Part shown: piece after piece, positions 1 through 8,257 of the stretch
How positions within the stretch are numbered: position 1 is the first letter of the stretch
Layout of the letters: every line of letters starts with the position of its first letter
Origin: an uncultured Clostridia bacterium
GTDB lineage: Bacteria > Bacillota > Peptococcia > Peptococcales > Peptococcaceae
Length of the DNA: 37,601 bases
Direction: 5' to 3'
NCBI GenBank assembly: GCA_944391625.1
Contig: CALXUG010000030.1
Location: 1 to 37,601, forward strand
Notes under the pieces: model-generated
Seen by the model: the letters and a program-made list of their open reading frames with translations, nothing else
What the model was told of the DNA's origin: nothing
The model's database searches: none
Position numbers and translations under genes: made by a program

Positions 1-355
1 GTTCACGCAGCACAGCGGCCTCCTGCAGATAATGACAACGCAGTTGAATCTTTTTGCTGGTCTGCTGCAGTTCGGCGATTTTAGCATCCACCTCCCACTG
101 TTTTTGCTGCAGCAGCTGCTCCAATTCCCCGGCAGAAAGGCAGAACAGTTGCTTTAACTCTTTGGTAGAAAAATATAAATCTCGATAAAAAATAATATCG
201 CTGATATGCAGCAAATCCAAAAAGGAATACTGCCGATAATTATTTTCTTTGTTCCGTTCCAACTTTAACAATCCCTGCTGTTCCCAAAACCGCAGCTTAG
301 AACTGCTAATCTGCAATAGCTCTGCAATTTCTCCAATTTGAAACCAATGCCGCAT
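1..355 (-). CDS. MerR-family transcriptional regulator (partial, C-terminus outside window)
   Basis: The first 118 codons of a MerR-type regulator are visible and run off the window edge without a stop. The protein opens with a winged-helix segment (IGEIAELLQISSSKLRFWEQ, about residues 7-26) followed by the GLLKLERNKENNYRQYS wing typical of MerR proteins, then a long helix that would form the dimer coiled coil. The effector-binding C-terminus is not visible, so the ligand cannot be guessed. The ATG at 353-355 is chosen because it places the helix-turn-helix right at the N-terminus. The gene is divergent from the MATE exporter, and a MerR-type promoter lies between them, so it most likely controls that exporter and perhaps itself. 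Family is confident; target is inference. Confidence 0.88.
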   Translation of the reverse strand, partial: MRHWFQIGEIAELLQISSSKLRFWEQQGLLKLERNKENNYRQYSFLDLLHISDIIFYRDLYFSTKELKQLFCLSAGELEQLLQQKQWEVDAKIAELQQTSKKIQLRCHYLQEAAVLRE

Positions 356-436
356 TGCTGCCACACTCCTTTTTCGGTTCAATACATCATATAAAAATTT
401 TATTTTCGCTTTTATCTGAAAATCAAAGAAAACAAC

Positions 437-467
437 TTGACTTTTAAGCTGCTTTAAGGCTTATAAT
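437..467 (+). promoter_or_regulatory. MerR-type promoter and operator of the MATE gene
   Basis: The -35 box is TTGACT (437-442) and the -10 box is TATAAT (462-467), separated by 19 bp instead of the usual 17. An imperfect dyad (441-459, CTTTTAAGC-T-GCTTTAAGG, 14 of 18 flanking positions symmetric) fills the spacer. A 19-20 bp spacer with a central dyad is the hallmark of promoters that MerR proteins activate by DNA distortion. The predicted transcript starts about 30 bases before the MATE start codon. Confidence 0.8.
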
Positions 468-506
468 ATCATCTGTTATCTTACTTGAAAAGGGAGAATC
501 TGTTCT

Positions 507-1826
507 ATGCAGCTGGATTTATTAAAAGATGAACCTCGAAAATTATTTTTAAAATATTTAATTCCCTCTGTCAGCGCCACCATGGTTACTTCTATCTATT
601 TGTTAGCCGATTCTATCATGGTAGGCAAAGGATTGGGGGAAATCGCCATTGCAGCATTAAACCTTGTACTGCCGCTGTTTAATATTTTATTTGGCACCGG
701 CGCGCTGTTCGGCGTAGGCGGCGGTGTACTGTTTTCGGTAGCCATGGGCAATCATGACCCCCAGCGAGCCAAACGTTATTTTACGCTGGCAGTCTTATTA
801 AACGGCAGCTTTATGCTGTTCTATCTGATTTGCGGCATCTTCTTTCTAAAACCTATTTTGACAGCCTTGGGCGCTACTGCTGTTACCATGCCTGATGCCT
901 ACGCCTATGCCAGATGTATCGTACTGGGCGTTCCATTTTTCACATTCAGCAGTTTTTTACAAGCGTTCATTCGTAACGACAAAGCACCCAAGCTGGCTAT
1001 GCTGGCTGTCATTACCGGCGGCGTTACCAACATTGTGCTGGACTGGGTATTCATCTTTCCGCTGGGCTGGGGCATGGCCGGTGCAGCTCTGGCTTCGGTT
1101 ATCGGTGTCATTCTGACCTGCCTGATTTTATGCACCCATTTCTTCCACAAAGAAAATCATCTTTCTTTCCTGACAGAACGCCTGCGTCCTCGCTATGTGA
1201 AAGAAATTTTTCAGTATGGATTTTCCAGCTTCTTTATGGAAATCTCAACAGGTATCGTTATCTTTGTATTTAATTTGCAGCTGCTGCATTATGCCGGTGA
1301 ACTGGGCGTTACGGTCTACAGTATTTTATCCAACAGCGCTTATATGATCATTGCTTTAAGCAATGGCATTGCCCAGGCGGCGCAGCCGTTAATCGCTACC
1401 AACTTTGGCGCAAGGAATTATGCCCGTATCCAACAAATCAAAAAATATGGTCTGTTTACTGCAACCATGGAAGGCGGATTTTTTGCCCTGTGCGGTTTAT
1501 TGTTCCCATTGGCTGTTGTCTATATTTTCATCAACCCGACAGAACAGATTTTGCAAATGGCACCGCTGGCTGTACGGCTGTATTTCTTATCCTTCCTGGG
1601 TATGTCGCTGAACATTTTCTTTATCAACTACTTCCAGGCCATCCTGCAGCCATCCAAAGCATTGACCGTCTGCGCATTGCGCGGACTGGTGCTGTGCGTC
1701 ACCCTGGCTTATCTGCTGCCGCTGGTTCTTGATGTAACCGGTATCTGGCTGGCTATGCCGCTGGCAGAAACCATTACATTAATTGTGGCGCTGCTGTTAA
1801 ACCGACGCACTAAAATGGCGTCGTAA
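507..1826 (+). CDS. MATE family efflux transporter
   Basis: A 439-residue, very hydrophobic protein with about twelve predicted membrane segments arranged as two similar halves, the normal size and layout of MATE/NorM/DinF exporters. The N-terminus (LFLKYLIPSVSATMVTSIYL, then LADSIMVGKGLGEIAIAALN) is the standard MATE opening, with the 'D-x-x-M-V-G' segment of helix 1. These proteins sit in the cytoplasmic membrane and expel cationic drugs, dyes or metabolites in exchange for Na+ or H+. An AAGGGAG ribosome site precedes the ATG by about eleven bases. The divergent MerR gene and the 19-bp-spacer promoter indicate inducible expression, probably by a substrate of the pump. The substrate cannot be read from sequence. 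Confidence 0.93.
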   Translation: MQLDLLKDEPRKLFLKYLIPSVSATMVTSIYLLADSIMVGKGLGEIAIAALNLVLPLFNILFGTGALFGVGGGVLFSVAMGNHDPQRAKRYFTLAVLLNGSFMLFYLICGIFFLKPILTALGATAVTMPDAYAYARCIVLGVPFFTFSSFLQAFIRNDKAPKLAMLAVITGGVTNIVLDWVFIFPLGWGMAGAALASVIGVILTCLILCTHFFHKENHLSFLTERLRPRYVKEIFQYGFSSFFMEISTGIVIFVFNLQLLHYAGELGVTVYSILSNSAYMIIALSNGIAQAAQPLIATNFGARNYARIQQIKKYGLFTATMEGGFFALCGLLFPLAVVYIFINPTEQILQMAPLAVRLYFLSFLGMSLNIFFINYFQAILQPSKALTVCALRGLVLCVTLAYLLPLVLDVTGIWLAMPLAETITLIVALLLNRRTKMAS

Positions 1827-1907
1827 GCAAAGCTTCATCACCATGAGCTCGAATTAATAAAAAAAGACAGAAATTTGCTCCTGTCCATAAAAAATTACGA
1901 TTACCTA

Positions 1908-1939
1908 CATGGCAGTATGGTTACCGCTATACTGCCATG
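1908..1939. terminator. Hairpin between convergent MATE and hxlR-type genes
   Basis: An 11-bp perfect inverted repeat (1908-1918 with 1929-1939, CATGGCAGTAT arms) separates two convergent genes. There is no long T-run directly after either arm; a short T-run in the minus direction lies about 15-20 bases beyond the stem. It is a plausible but weak shared terminator. Confidence 0.5.
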
Positions 1940-1946
1940 CTTTACA

Positions 1947-2285
1947 TTACTTCACACTTTCGGGCAAATTATTTTCTCCCCATGCTTTCATAACTTCCAA
2001 AACCGGAATAAAACTCTTTCCCAGTTGGGTTAAAGAATATTCCACTCTAGGCGGCACCTCCTTGTAATCAAAGCGGGAAATAAACCCGTCTGCTTCCAGC
2101 TCCCGCAACTGTTTTGTCAGTGAAGATTCGGTTATATCCCCGATATGCCGCCGCAGTTCTCCAAAACGTTGTATATTCTGAACTCCAATGTAATAAAGAA
2201 TTTCTATTTTCCATTTTCCCCCTAAGATTTTCTGAATAGTAGAAACCGTATGACAACGTTCAACCGATAATTGACTTTTCTTCAT
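1947..2285 (-). CDS. HxlR-family winged-helix transcriptional regulator
   Basis: A 112-residue protein spanning a whole HxlR domain: the Cys11 region, the GGKWKIEILYYI helix, FGELRRHI, the recognition segment ITESSLTKQLRELEADGFI and the wing VPPRVEYSLTQLGKSF. HxlR proteins are small dimeric DNA-binding factors; several sense electrophiles, quinones or aldehydes through a cysteine near the N-terminus, and Cys11 lies in the equivalent place. The gene is divergent from a pair of radical SAM genes, and palindromic sites sit on their promoter, so it most likely represses or modulates them and itself. The inducing signal is unknown. Confidence 0.92.
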   Translation of the reverse strand: MKKSQLSVERCHTVSTIQKILGGKWKIEILYYIGVQNIQRFGELRRHIGDITESSLTKQLRELEADGFISRFDYKEVPPRVEYSLTQLGKSFIPVLEVMKAWGENNLPESVK

Positions 2286-2339
2286 TTCTCATACCTCCAA
2301 TTGTTTTCACTATACTAGGTTTATTTTAAAAAATCAATG

Positions 2340-2388
2340 TACTACAAAAAAGTACAGTACTTTTCAAATAAATGTACAAGCATATAAT
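2340..2388 (+). promoter_or_regulatory. Promoter of the radical SAM pair with HxlR-type operator candidates
   Basis: A -10 box TATAAT lies at 2383-2388 with a poor -35 (TTTTCA, 2361-2366, 16-bp spacer). Covering the -35 is a perfect 17-bp palindrome (2348-2364: AAAAGTAC-A-GTACTTTT). Overlapping it is TACT-N7-AGTA at 2340-2354, which matches the operator form recalled for the Bacillus HxlR-family repressor YodB. Both sites lie between the divergent regulator and the radical SAM genes, so occupancy would block the -35 region. Confidence 0.7.
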
Positions 2389-2413
2389 AGGGATAACGAA
2401 AGGAGAGATTTTC

Positions 2414-3313
2414 ATGCACTACACCGGAACCATTTGGCGACCTCCCTACGAAGCATCTTCATTGCTTTTAGAAGTAACCGCCGGATGCACCTATCATCAA
2501 TGCAAATTCTGTACATTGTATCATGATTTGCCATTCAAATTTAGAATAACGCCCTTAGAGGATATAGAAGCAGATTTAAAAGAAGTAAAAAACCTGCTTG
2601 GAGCGGAAAGCCATCTGACTGTATCGCGCACATTTCTGACAGGAGCTAATCCTTTTGCTTTAAATACTGCCCGTTTACTGAAAATAGCTGACCTCATTCG
2701 CCAACATTTTCCTGGCAATAAAACTATCGGCTGCTTTTCGCGAATAACCGATATCACAACAAAAACTGATGAAGATCTAAAACAGTTAAAACATGCCGGA
2801 TATAATGATTTAACCATTGGCATGGAAACCGGTGATGATCAAGCCTTGGCCTTTATGCATAAAGGCTATACGGCAAAGGACATTATCACACAATGCCAGC
2901 GTTTGGATGCCGCAGATATCCATTACACATTCTTTTATCTCACGGGGATTTCCGGCGCAGGGCAAGGAAAAACAGGGGCAAAAAGGACTGCCGAAATCTG
3001 CAATCAACTTCATCCACAACGAATCGGCGCCAACATGCTGACCATTTATCCCAATTCTCAACTATATCAAGAAATACAAAAGAAAACCTGGGAAGAAGAA
3101 TCGGAAATCGAAAAATATGAAGAATTAAAAGTTCTTGTTGAACATTTGCAGATTCCTGTTTACTTTGGCGCATTAGGAGCATCTAATGCCATTCCTATCC
3201 AGGGAATCCTGCCAGAAGATAAAGAAAAAATCCTAACAGTCTTGGATCAGATCATCAGCAACGTGAGTGAACAAAGACTGCGAATATACCGAACAACGCT
3301 CCGGCATCTGTAA
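2414..3313 (+). CDS. Radical SAM protein, first of a tandem pair
   Basis: A 299-residue radical SAM enzyme of unknown reaction. The ATG at 2414 is chosen because an AGGAGA ribosome site precedes it and an upstream in-frame ATG falls inside the promoter. The putative iron-sulfur cluster motif is Cys25-x4-Cys30-x2-Cys33 (GCTYHQCKFC), one residue longer than the canonical CX3CX2C. Later segments (FLTGANPF; GMETGDD, a glycine/glutamate stretch; YLTGISGAG) fit the SAM-binding strands of the radical SAM barrel. There is no extra C-terminal cysteine cluster, so no sign of auxiliary clusters. It is followed at 14 bases by a close paralogue, and the AGGAGG of that gene touches this stop codon, so the two are co-translated. 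Similar stand-alone proteins are common in gut Clostridia, but I know of no assigned function. Confidence 0.88.
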   Translation: MHYTGTIWRPPYEASSLLLEVTAGCTYHQCKFCTLYHDLPFKFRITPLEDIEADLKEVKNLLGAESHLTVSRTFLTGANPFALNTARLLKIADLIRQHFPGNKTIGCFSRITDITTKTDEDLKQLKHAGYNDLTIGMETGDDQALAFMHKGYTAKDIITQCQRLDAADIHYTFFYLTGISGAGQGKTGAKRTAEICNQLHPQRIGANMLTIYPNSQLYQEIQKKTWEEESEIEKYEELKVLVEHLQIPVYFGALGASNAIPIQGILPEDKEKILTVLDQIISNVSEQRLRIYRTTLRHL

Positions 3314-3327
3314 GGAGGTAGTTTCAT

Positions 3328-4209
3328 TTGCATTTTACAGGCAGAACATGGCGTCCGCCTTATGAAGCAGGCTCCTTTATTATACAAGCTACATCCGGCT
3401 GCACCCACAACCAATGTCGATTTTGCAATTTATATAAAAACGAACCTTTCCGTCTGTCGCCATTAGAAGAATTTGAGGAAGATTTGGCAGAACTGGCAAG
3501 ATATCAGCCTACTGCAAAACGCATCTTTTTGACAGGCGCAAACCCTTTTGCAATGCGTTACGAAAAATTAGCAGAACGAGCCTTCTTGATCCATGATTAT
3601 CTTGCCAAATGTCAAACAATTGCCATGTTTGCAAGCATTCGTGACATAAAAGATAAAAAAGTATGGCAATTAAGACGGTTGCGGGCTTTGGGCATTAATG
3701 GCCTCAGCATCGGAACAGAATCCGGTGATGACAGCACCTTGCAATTAGCCAATAAAGGATACACCAGCAAAGAACTGATTGCACAGTGCAGAAAACTGGA
3801 TGAAGCAGGAATTGAATACTATTTTGTATATATGACCGGCCTGGCAGGTAGCGGAAACGGCCGCAGAAATGCTATTAACAGTGCCAAAGTATTCAGCAAA
3901 GTAAATCCCCGCTTTATCTCCATTGATTCATTGACGCTGTTTCCTGATACAGCGCTCTATCAAATGGCGCAAACAGGAACTTTTACACCTGCCGGAGAAA
4001 CAGAACGATTACGAGAACTACAATTATTCGCACAGCATCTACAAATCAGAACGCATTTATTTGCAAATTCGATTTCTAATTTTTATCCGATTACAGCCTT
4101 TCTTCCCAAAGAGCGTAACAAACTGATAGACGAACTCCAATTCATCATTGATACCGTCAGCGAAGAAGAAATGCTGCAATATAGGACAAATCTTCACGCA
4201 TTGGGATAA
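3328..4209 (+). CDS. Radical SAM protein, second of a tandem pair
   Basis: A 293-residue paralogue of the preceding gene, alike over its whole length: the same opening (RPPYEA), the same Cys25-x4-Cys30-x2-Cys33 motif (GCTHNQCRFC), then FLTGANPFA, GTESGDD, NKGYTSKEL and YMTGLAGSG. The start is TTG, with AGGAGG nine bases upstream. The reaction is unknown. Conservation of the cluster motif and the glycine-rich loops in both copies argues that both are active enzymes rather than one being a relic. The pair may act on related substrates or form a heterodimer (inference). Transcription probably ends at the strong hairpin just downstream. Expression is probably set by the upstream HxlR-type operator. 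Confidence 0.88.
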   Translation: MHFTGRTWRPPYEAGSFIIQATSGCTHNQCRFCNLYKNEPFRLSPLEEFEEDLAELARYQPTAKRIFLTGANPFAMRYEKLAERAFLIHDYLAKCQTIAMFASIRDIKDKKVWQLRRLRALGINGLSIGTESGDDSTLQLANKGYTSKELIAQCRKLDEAGIEYYFVYMTGLAGSGNGRRNAINSAKVFSKVNPRFISIDSLTLFPDTALYQMAQTGTFTPAGETERLRELQLFAQHLQIRTHLFANSISNFYPITAFLPKERNKLIDELQFIIDTVSEEEMLQYRTNLHALG

Positions 4210-4291
4210 TACCGTTCACCACCAGATACAACTTCATATCCGCAATCCATTCAAACTTCCAGATAAATTATGAAAACAGACAATCATACAA

Positions 4292-4339
4292 AAAATAGAA
4301 GGAGTGAAAAGTAATACAACTTTTCACTCCTTCTATTTT
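4292..4339. terminator. Bidirectional rho-independent terminator
   Basis: A perfect stem of 15 bp (4297-4311 with 4320-4334, 8-base loop) extends by A-T pairs on both sides, giving a T-run in either direction. It lies between the convergent radical SAM pair and recO and would stop both transcripts. Confidence 0.9.
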
Positions 4340-4354
4340 GCAAAAACCGCCCAT

Positions 4355-5095
4355 CTATAAATCCATCTGCCGCAAAAAATCTCTGGTTTTCAACGGTCGG
4401 CTCAGCAGCTGCTGCATCTGCAAATCCAAATAGCGCTCTATGGATTTTTTGCCTTCTTTGCTGACATACACCAAACCCAGCCGATGCAACGGAATCTGAT
4501 TGAATGCCCGCAGCACAGTCATACCTTCCCGACTGAGCCACAAACCAGGCGGCTCTGCTGCTGCGCAAGCCGGGCAAAGCAAACCGCCCTGCACGCCGCG
4601 ATGACGCTCGGCCGTCAACGGCGCTCCGCAATAAAGGCAATGCTCCAGCTCCACGCCATAGCCCTGCTGCTCCAATAACTGCAATTCCAGATAACGAACC
4701 GCCAGCCAGACATCAATATGCTCCAGCAGCGAAAAAGTCTGCAAAATCAGCAAGAACAACTGGCCATCCGGCTGACCTTCTGCCACCACCTGATCCAGCA
4801 ATTCGGCGGCATAGCTGGCATAACTCATCCGCACAAAATCACTGCGCAGCGCAGAAAACATATTAACAGCCTCTGCCCCTGTCACCACTGGAAATCCTTT
4901 GCTTTCCGCCAGCACCAGCTCCGTCTGGCTAAACAGCAAAATTCCGCTGCGCAGCTTGCTGTTGGTTTTTTTTACACCTTTGGCATGTACGGTGCATTTT
5001 CCCTGTTCATTTGTGTATACTGTAAGGAGCTGATCTGCTTCTTTATAATCTCTGCTGCGCAGAATCAGACCGTTCACATGCTGATATGCTTCCAC
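4355..5095 (-). CDS. recO: DNA repair protein RecO
   Basis: A 246-residue RecO, the usual length for the family. The N-terminus (GLILRSRDYKEADQLLTVYT) is the OB-fold of RecO. A zinc site follows, with Cys153/Cys156 (CLYC) and Cys174/Cys177 (CPAC), and the C-terminus is helical. RecO loads RecA onto SSB-coated single-stranded DNA together with RecR in the RecFOR pathway and anneals complementary strands. Translation starts at GTG, seven bases after an AGAGGA site. This start lies inside the end of yqzL, an arrangement often seen in Bacillota, and it points to coupled translation. A bidirectional terminator follows the stop. Confidence 0.95.
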   Translation of the reverse strand: MEAYQHVNGLILRSRDYKEADQLLTVYTNEQGKCTVHAKGVKKTNSKLRSGILLFSQTELVLAESKGFPVVTGAEAVNMFSALRSDFVRMSYASYAAELLDQVVAEGQPDGQLFLLILQTFSLLEHIDVWLAVRYLELQLLEQQGYGVELEHCLYCGAPLTAERHRGVQGGLLCPACAAAEPPGLWLSREGMTVLRAFNQIPLHRLGLVYVSKEGKKSIERYLDLQMQQLLSRPLKTRDFLRQMDL

Positions 5096-5198
5096 CTGTA
5101 CTATCCTCTTTATGTTCTTCTATCTGACACCCCAACAGATAATAGCCAATTTGCCCACTTTGCTGAAATAAATCCCAGCAAATTTGCTGCAGCTTCAT
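5043..5198 (-). CDS. yqzL: YqzL-like small protein
   Basis: A 51-residue protein whose core (WDLFQQSGQIGYYLLGCQIE) matches the YqzL family pattern W-x-x-F-x-x-T/S-G-x-I-x-x-Y-L-L. YqzL is a tiny protein of unknown function encoded just before recO in many Bacillota. The ATG at 5198 is preferred over upstream in-frame ATGs because AAAGGAG lies seven bases before it. The gene overlaps the start of recO by about 53 bases in another frame; the C-terminal tail after the conserved core is therefore constrained by recO and may be an extension. Position next to recO supports the call. Confidence 0.75.
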   Translation of the reverse strand: MKLQQICWDLFQQSGQIGYYLLGCQIEEHKEDSTGGSISACERSDSAQQRL

Positions 5199-5379
5199 AC
5201 TCATTCTCCTTTCCATCGGAAACAAGCTTCCTGAAAAAACACATCCTTATCACACGCATCGTTTTATTGGTAGTGTCTGCTGTCCAGTTCTTTTTATCCA
5301 GCCCATTTTTTCCAGTAAAAGCGCAGCATCGCAATATTCTGTCGATTGCAGATTATTTTATTATAGTTTTATTTTCGTT

Positions 5380-6144
5380 TCATTCTTCTGCAACATCCGG
5401 CGCTTCCAGCTTATTGGCAGCTAAAACAGCAGCCTGCTCTGCCCGTTCTTCTTCGCTGAGATAGGGTTTCATTTTGTTGCGAATATCCTGCATTTTTTCA
5501 TCCAGCAAAGCGGCCAAATCGGCGCACTGATTTAACCCAATCAATACCTGGCGCGGCACAACCTTACCCTGTTTGTAATACAGTTTATGCTCCAGACTGG
5601 CCCAGAAATCCATGGCGATGGTGCGAATCTGCACCTCTATGGTTACATTTTCTGTTTTGTCAGTCAGAAAAACCGGCACATTTACCAGCAAATGCAGACT
5701 GCGGTATCCATTGTCCTTGGGATTTTTGATATAGTCCTTCACCTGCTTAATTTCCAGGTCACTCTGGCTGGCCAGTTTGTCATAAATTTCGTAAATATCT
5801 TCTACAAAAGAACATACCACCCGAATACCGCCAATATCATGCAAATTTTCCCGAGCGCTTTGCGCAGACACCGGATAGCCTTGCCGAATCAATTTTTCAA
5901 TGGTCTTTTTGGGATTTTTGATGCGGGTTTCAATATGCTCAATGGGGTTATAATCATGCAGAAAATCATATTCTTCATTGAGAATGTTCAGCTTGGTAAC
6001 AATCTCATCCAAACCAAATTTATGCACCACAAACAAATACCGCCACTCGTTCAGCTCTCTGATTTCATCCACATCAATCAGTTCGCGCAGAGAATCTACT
6101 TCACTCAAAAAACTTCCGTTACTGTTATCAATTACTACCGACAT
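5380..6144 (-). CDS. Small alarmone synthetase, RelA/SpoT-domain (p)ppGpp synthetase
   Basis: A 254-residue single-domain (p)ppGpp synthetase of the RelQ/YjbM type; there is no HD hydrolase domain and no TGS/ACT region. Family motifs are clear: the basic segment RIKNPKKTIEK (74-84), HDIGGIRVV (102-110), NGYRSLH (145-151) and EVQIRT (170-175). It transfers pyrophosphate from ATP to GDP or GTP, making the stringent-response alarmone in the cytoplasm. The ATG at 6144 is preferred over an upstream GTG because AAGGAG is eight bases before it, whereas the GTG overlaps that site. About 35 residues longer at the C-terminus than YjbM, with an acidic, alanine-rich tail. It is divergent from rqcH and upstream of yqzL-recO, with 180 bases between, so it may or may not share a transcript with them. 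Confidence 0.92.
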   Translation of the reverse strand: MSVVIDNSNGSFLSEVDSLRELIDVDEIRELNEWRYLFVVHKFGLDEIVTKLNILNEEYDFLHDYNPIEHIETRIKNPKKTIEKLIRQGYPVSAQSARENLHDIGGIRVVCSFVEDIYEIYDKLASQSDLEIKQVKDYIKNPKDNGYRSLHLLVNVPVFLTDKTENVTIEVQIRTIAMDFWASLEHKLYYKQGKVVPRQVLIGLNQCADLAALLDEKMQDIRNKMKPYLSEEERAEQAAVLAANKLEAPDVAEE

Positions 6145-6267
6145 TCCATACACTCCTTGTATTTATATAAAAAGCCTTTTATTTCAAATTTAATTTATGC
6201 TATAATAACCATTACATTGCCATACATTATATCATTTCTATCTTGATTATTCTAGGGGGTAAAAACC

Positions 6268-8055
6268 ATGTCTTTAGATGGAATTGCCATTCACGCTCTG
6301 GCTGACGAGCTGCAGCAGCGTCTGGTCGGCGGCCGTATTGATAAAATACAGCAGCCCGATCCCAGCACCATTCTGCTGTCCATTCGTCAACCGGGCCATA
6401 ACGATAAACTATTGCTTTCCTGCAATGCGCAGACAGCCCGCATCGGTATCACCACCGCAGCCAAAACCAATCCGGCTCAGCCGCCGCTGTTTTGCATGGT
6501 GCTGCGCAAGCACCTGGAAGGCAGCAAAATTGTTGAAATCCGCCAGACCGGATGGGAGCGCATCATCCACATTGTCTGCGAAGGTTATGATGAACTGGGG
6601 GAAAAAGCAACCCGCATCTTAATCGGTGAATTTATGGGAAAACACAGCAACTTAATTCTCATCAACCCACAGACCAATACAATTTTAGACAGCGCCCGCC
6701 GCTTGGGGATCGAAATGAGCCAATACCGTCAGGTATTGCCGGGGCTCACGTACATTACACCGCCGCCCCAGGAAAAACACTCCTTGTTTGAGCTGACCCA
6801 AGAACAGCTAATCAGTTTCTTTTTGGAAGCGCCGGCCAGCCAGAGTCTCAAAAAAATTCTGCTGAACACCATCGCCGGCATTGGCCCGCAAACAGCGGCT
6901 GAGTTGATTTACCGCAGCGGACTCAATCCCGATGATCGGGTGGATTTTCTGGGCCAATATGACTATGACCGTATCTGGCAGCAGTTACTATGGCTGCGCC
7001 ATCTGCTGGAACAAAAAGCATATCAGCCCACACTGGTAGAAGACGGCAAAAAAGCAGTGGCTTTTGCGCCCTTTCCGTTACAACAATTAGAACAGCTGGA
7101 GCAAACCCGGCTGGATTCCATGAGTCAGCTGGTAGAGCTGTTTATCGGCCGTAAGGAACAATCCAATCTGCTGGCCCAACGCAGCGGTGATTTAGAACGA
7201 ATCATCAACCGGGAAATGGAACGTTGTGAAAAGAAACTGGCGCTGCAGCTGGACAAAGTACAGGAAGGCGAAGATGCAGAGCATTTCAAAATCTGGGGAG
7301 AGCTGTTGACTGCCAATCTGTATCAAATCAAACAAGGTGCAGAAGCGCAGGTAGTCAATTACTATGACCCCGACCAGCAACTGATTACCATTCCCATGCA
7401 GGCCAATCTGACGCCCAACGAAAATGCACAGAAATATTTCAAAAAATACGCCAAGGCCAAAGCCGGCGCACAGCAATCAATTGTCCAGGCCGAACACACC
7501 CAGGATGAACTTAACTATCTGGACAGCATCAAAAACAGCCTGCGCAATGCGCAGACACCGGATGATCTGCAGGATGTGCGGTTAGAACTGGAAGGCTCCG
7601 GTTATGTAAAAGCGCGGCTCACCAAACAGAACAAAAAGAATAAAAAAGAACCGGTTTTCAAACCATTGGTGCTGCATTATGGCGATATTGAAATTCTGGT
7701 GGGCAAAAACAACGTACAAAACGATTATGTTACCACCAGACTGGCCCGCAACAACGATGTATGGTTTCACGCCAAAGATATCCCCGGCTCCCATGTCATC
7801 ATCCGCAACCATCAGGAACAGCGGGAACTGACTACCGATGTGCTGGACTTTGCCGCTCACTTGGCTGCTTATTTCAGCAAAAGCCGTTACTCCGCATTGG
7901 TGCCTGTGGACTATACCTTAAAACGGCATGTCCATAAACCCAATGGCGCTAAACCAGGCCGCGTGATCTACGAAAACCAGAAAACCATCTACATCACACC
8001 GGACGAAGAAGCCATTCAACAGATTTTACAACAGGGCGGCAAATCGCTGGATTAA
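6268..8055 (+). CDS. rqcH: NFACT-family ribosome quality control protein RqcH (FbpA-like)
   Basis: A 595-residue NFACT protein with the complete architecture: NFACT-N (about 1-180), a helix-hairpin-helix segment (around TIAGIGPQTAAELIYRSG), a long charged coiled-coil middle region (about 290-440) and a C-terminal NFACT-R/DUF814 domain (NDVWFHAKDIPGSHVIIR, 496-513). RqcH binds stalled 50S-peptidyl-tRNA complexes and recruits alanyl-tRNA to add C-terminal alanine tails that mark nascent chains for degradation; older annotations call it a fibronectin-binding protein. The residue pair that is Asp97-Arg98 in Bacillus subtilis RqcH reads Glu97-Arg98 here. An AGGGGGT ribosome site lies eight bases before the ATG. 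It is monocistronic, closed by a strong terminator. Confidence 0.93.
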   Translation: MSLDGIAIHALADELQQRLVGGRIDKIQQPDPSTILLSIRQPGHNDKLLLSCNAQTARIGITTAAKTNPAQPPLFCMVLRKHLEGSKIVEIRQTGWERIIHIVCEGYDELGEKATRILIGEFMGKHSNLILINPQTNTILDSARRLGIEMSQYRQVLPGLTYITPPPQEKHSLFELTQEQLISFFLEAPASQSLKKILLNTIAGIGPQTAAELIYRSGLNPDDRVDFLGQYDYDRIWQQLLWLRHLLEQKAYQPTLVEDGKKAVAFAPFPLQQLEQLEQTRLDSMSQLVELFIGRKEQSNLLAQRSGDLERIINREMERCEKKLALQLDKVQEGEDAEHFKIWGELLTANLYQIKQGAEAQVVNYYDPDQQLITIPMQANLTPNENAQKYFKKYAKAKAGAQQSIVQAEHTQDELNYLDSIKNSLRNAQTPDDLQDVRLELEGSGYVKARLTKQNKKNKKEPVFKPLVLHYGDIEILVGKNNVQNDYVTTRLARNNDVWFHAKDIPGSHVIIRNHQEQRELTTDVLDFAAHLAAYFSKSRYSALVPVDYTLKRHVHKPNGAKPGRVIYENQKTIYITPDEEAIQQILQQGGKSLD

Positions 8056-8097
8056 CAGTTCTCTGCAGGAACAGTTGCATTCATATAACAAAACTTC

Positions 8098-8133
8098 CAA
8101 GGGCAATTGGCAAACTCCTGCCAATTGCCCTTG
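8098..8133 (+). terminator. Rho-independent terminator of rqcH
   Basis: A perfect 15-bp stem (8098-8112 with 8119-8133) with a 6-base loop lies 43 bases after the rqcH stop. A T-rich tail (TTGTAATTAATT) follows. Confidence 0.85.
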
Positions 8134-8257
8134 TTGTAATTAATTCTGAAAAATTGACAAAATCAAAAACAAAATGACACAACAAACGGTACACCCTATT
8201 TCTTGCAGCAAATCATTTTGCAAATATTGGCATATTTAGCAAGGAATATGGCAAAAA

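Noticed and set aside
4718-5464. 248-codon plus-strand frame opposite recO and its upstream region
   Set aside because: It runs across recO, yqzL and the intergenic gap in antisense, without homology or a ribosome site.
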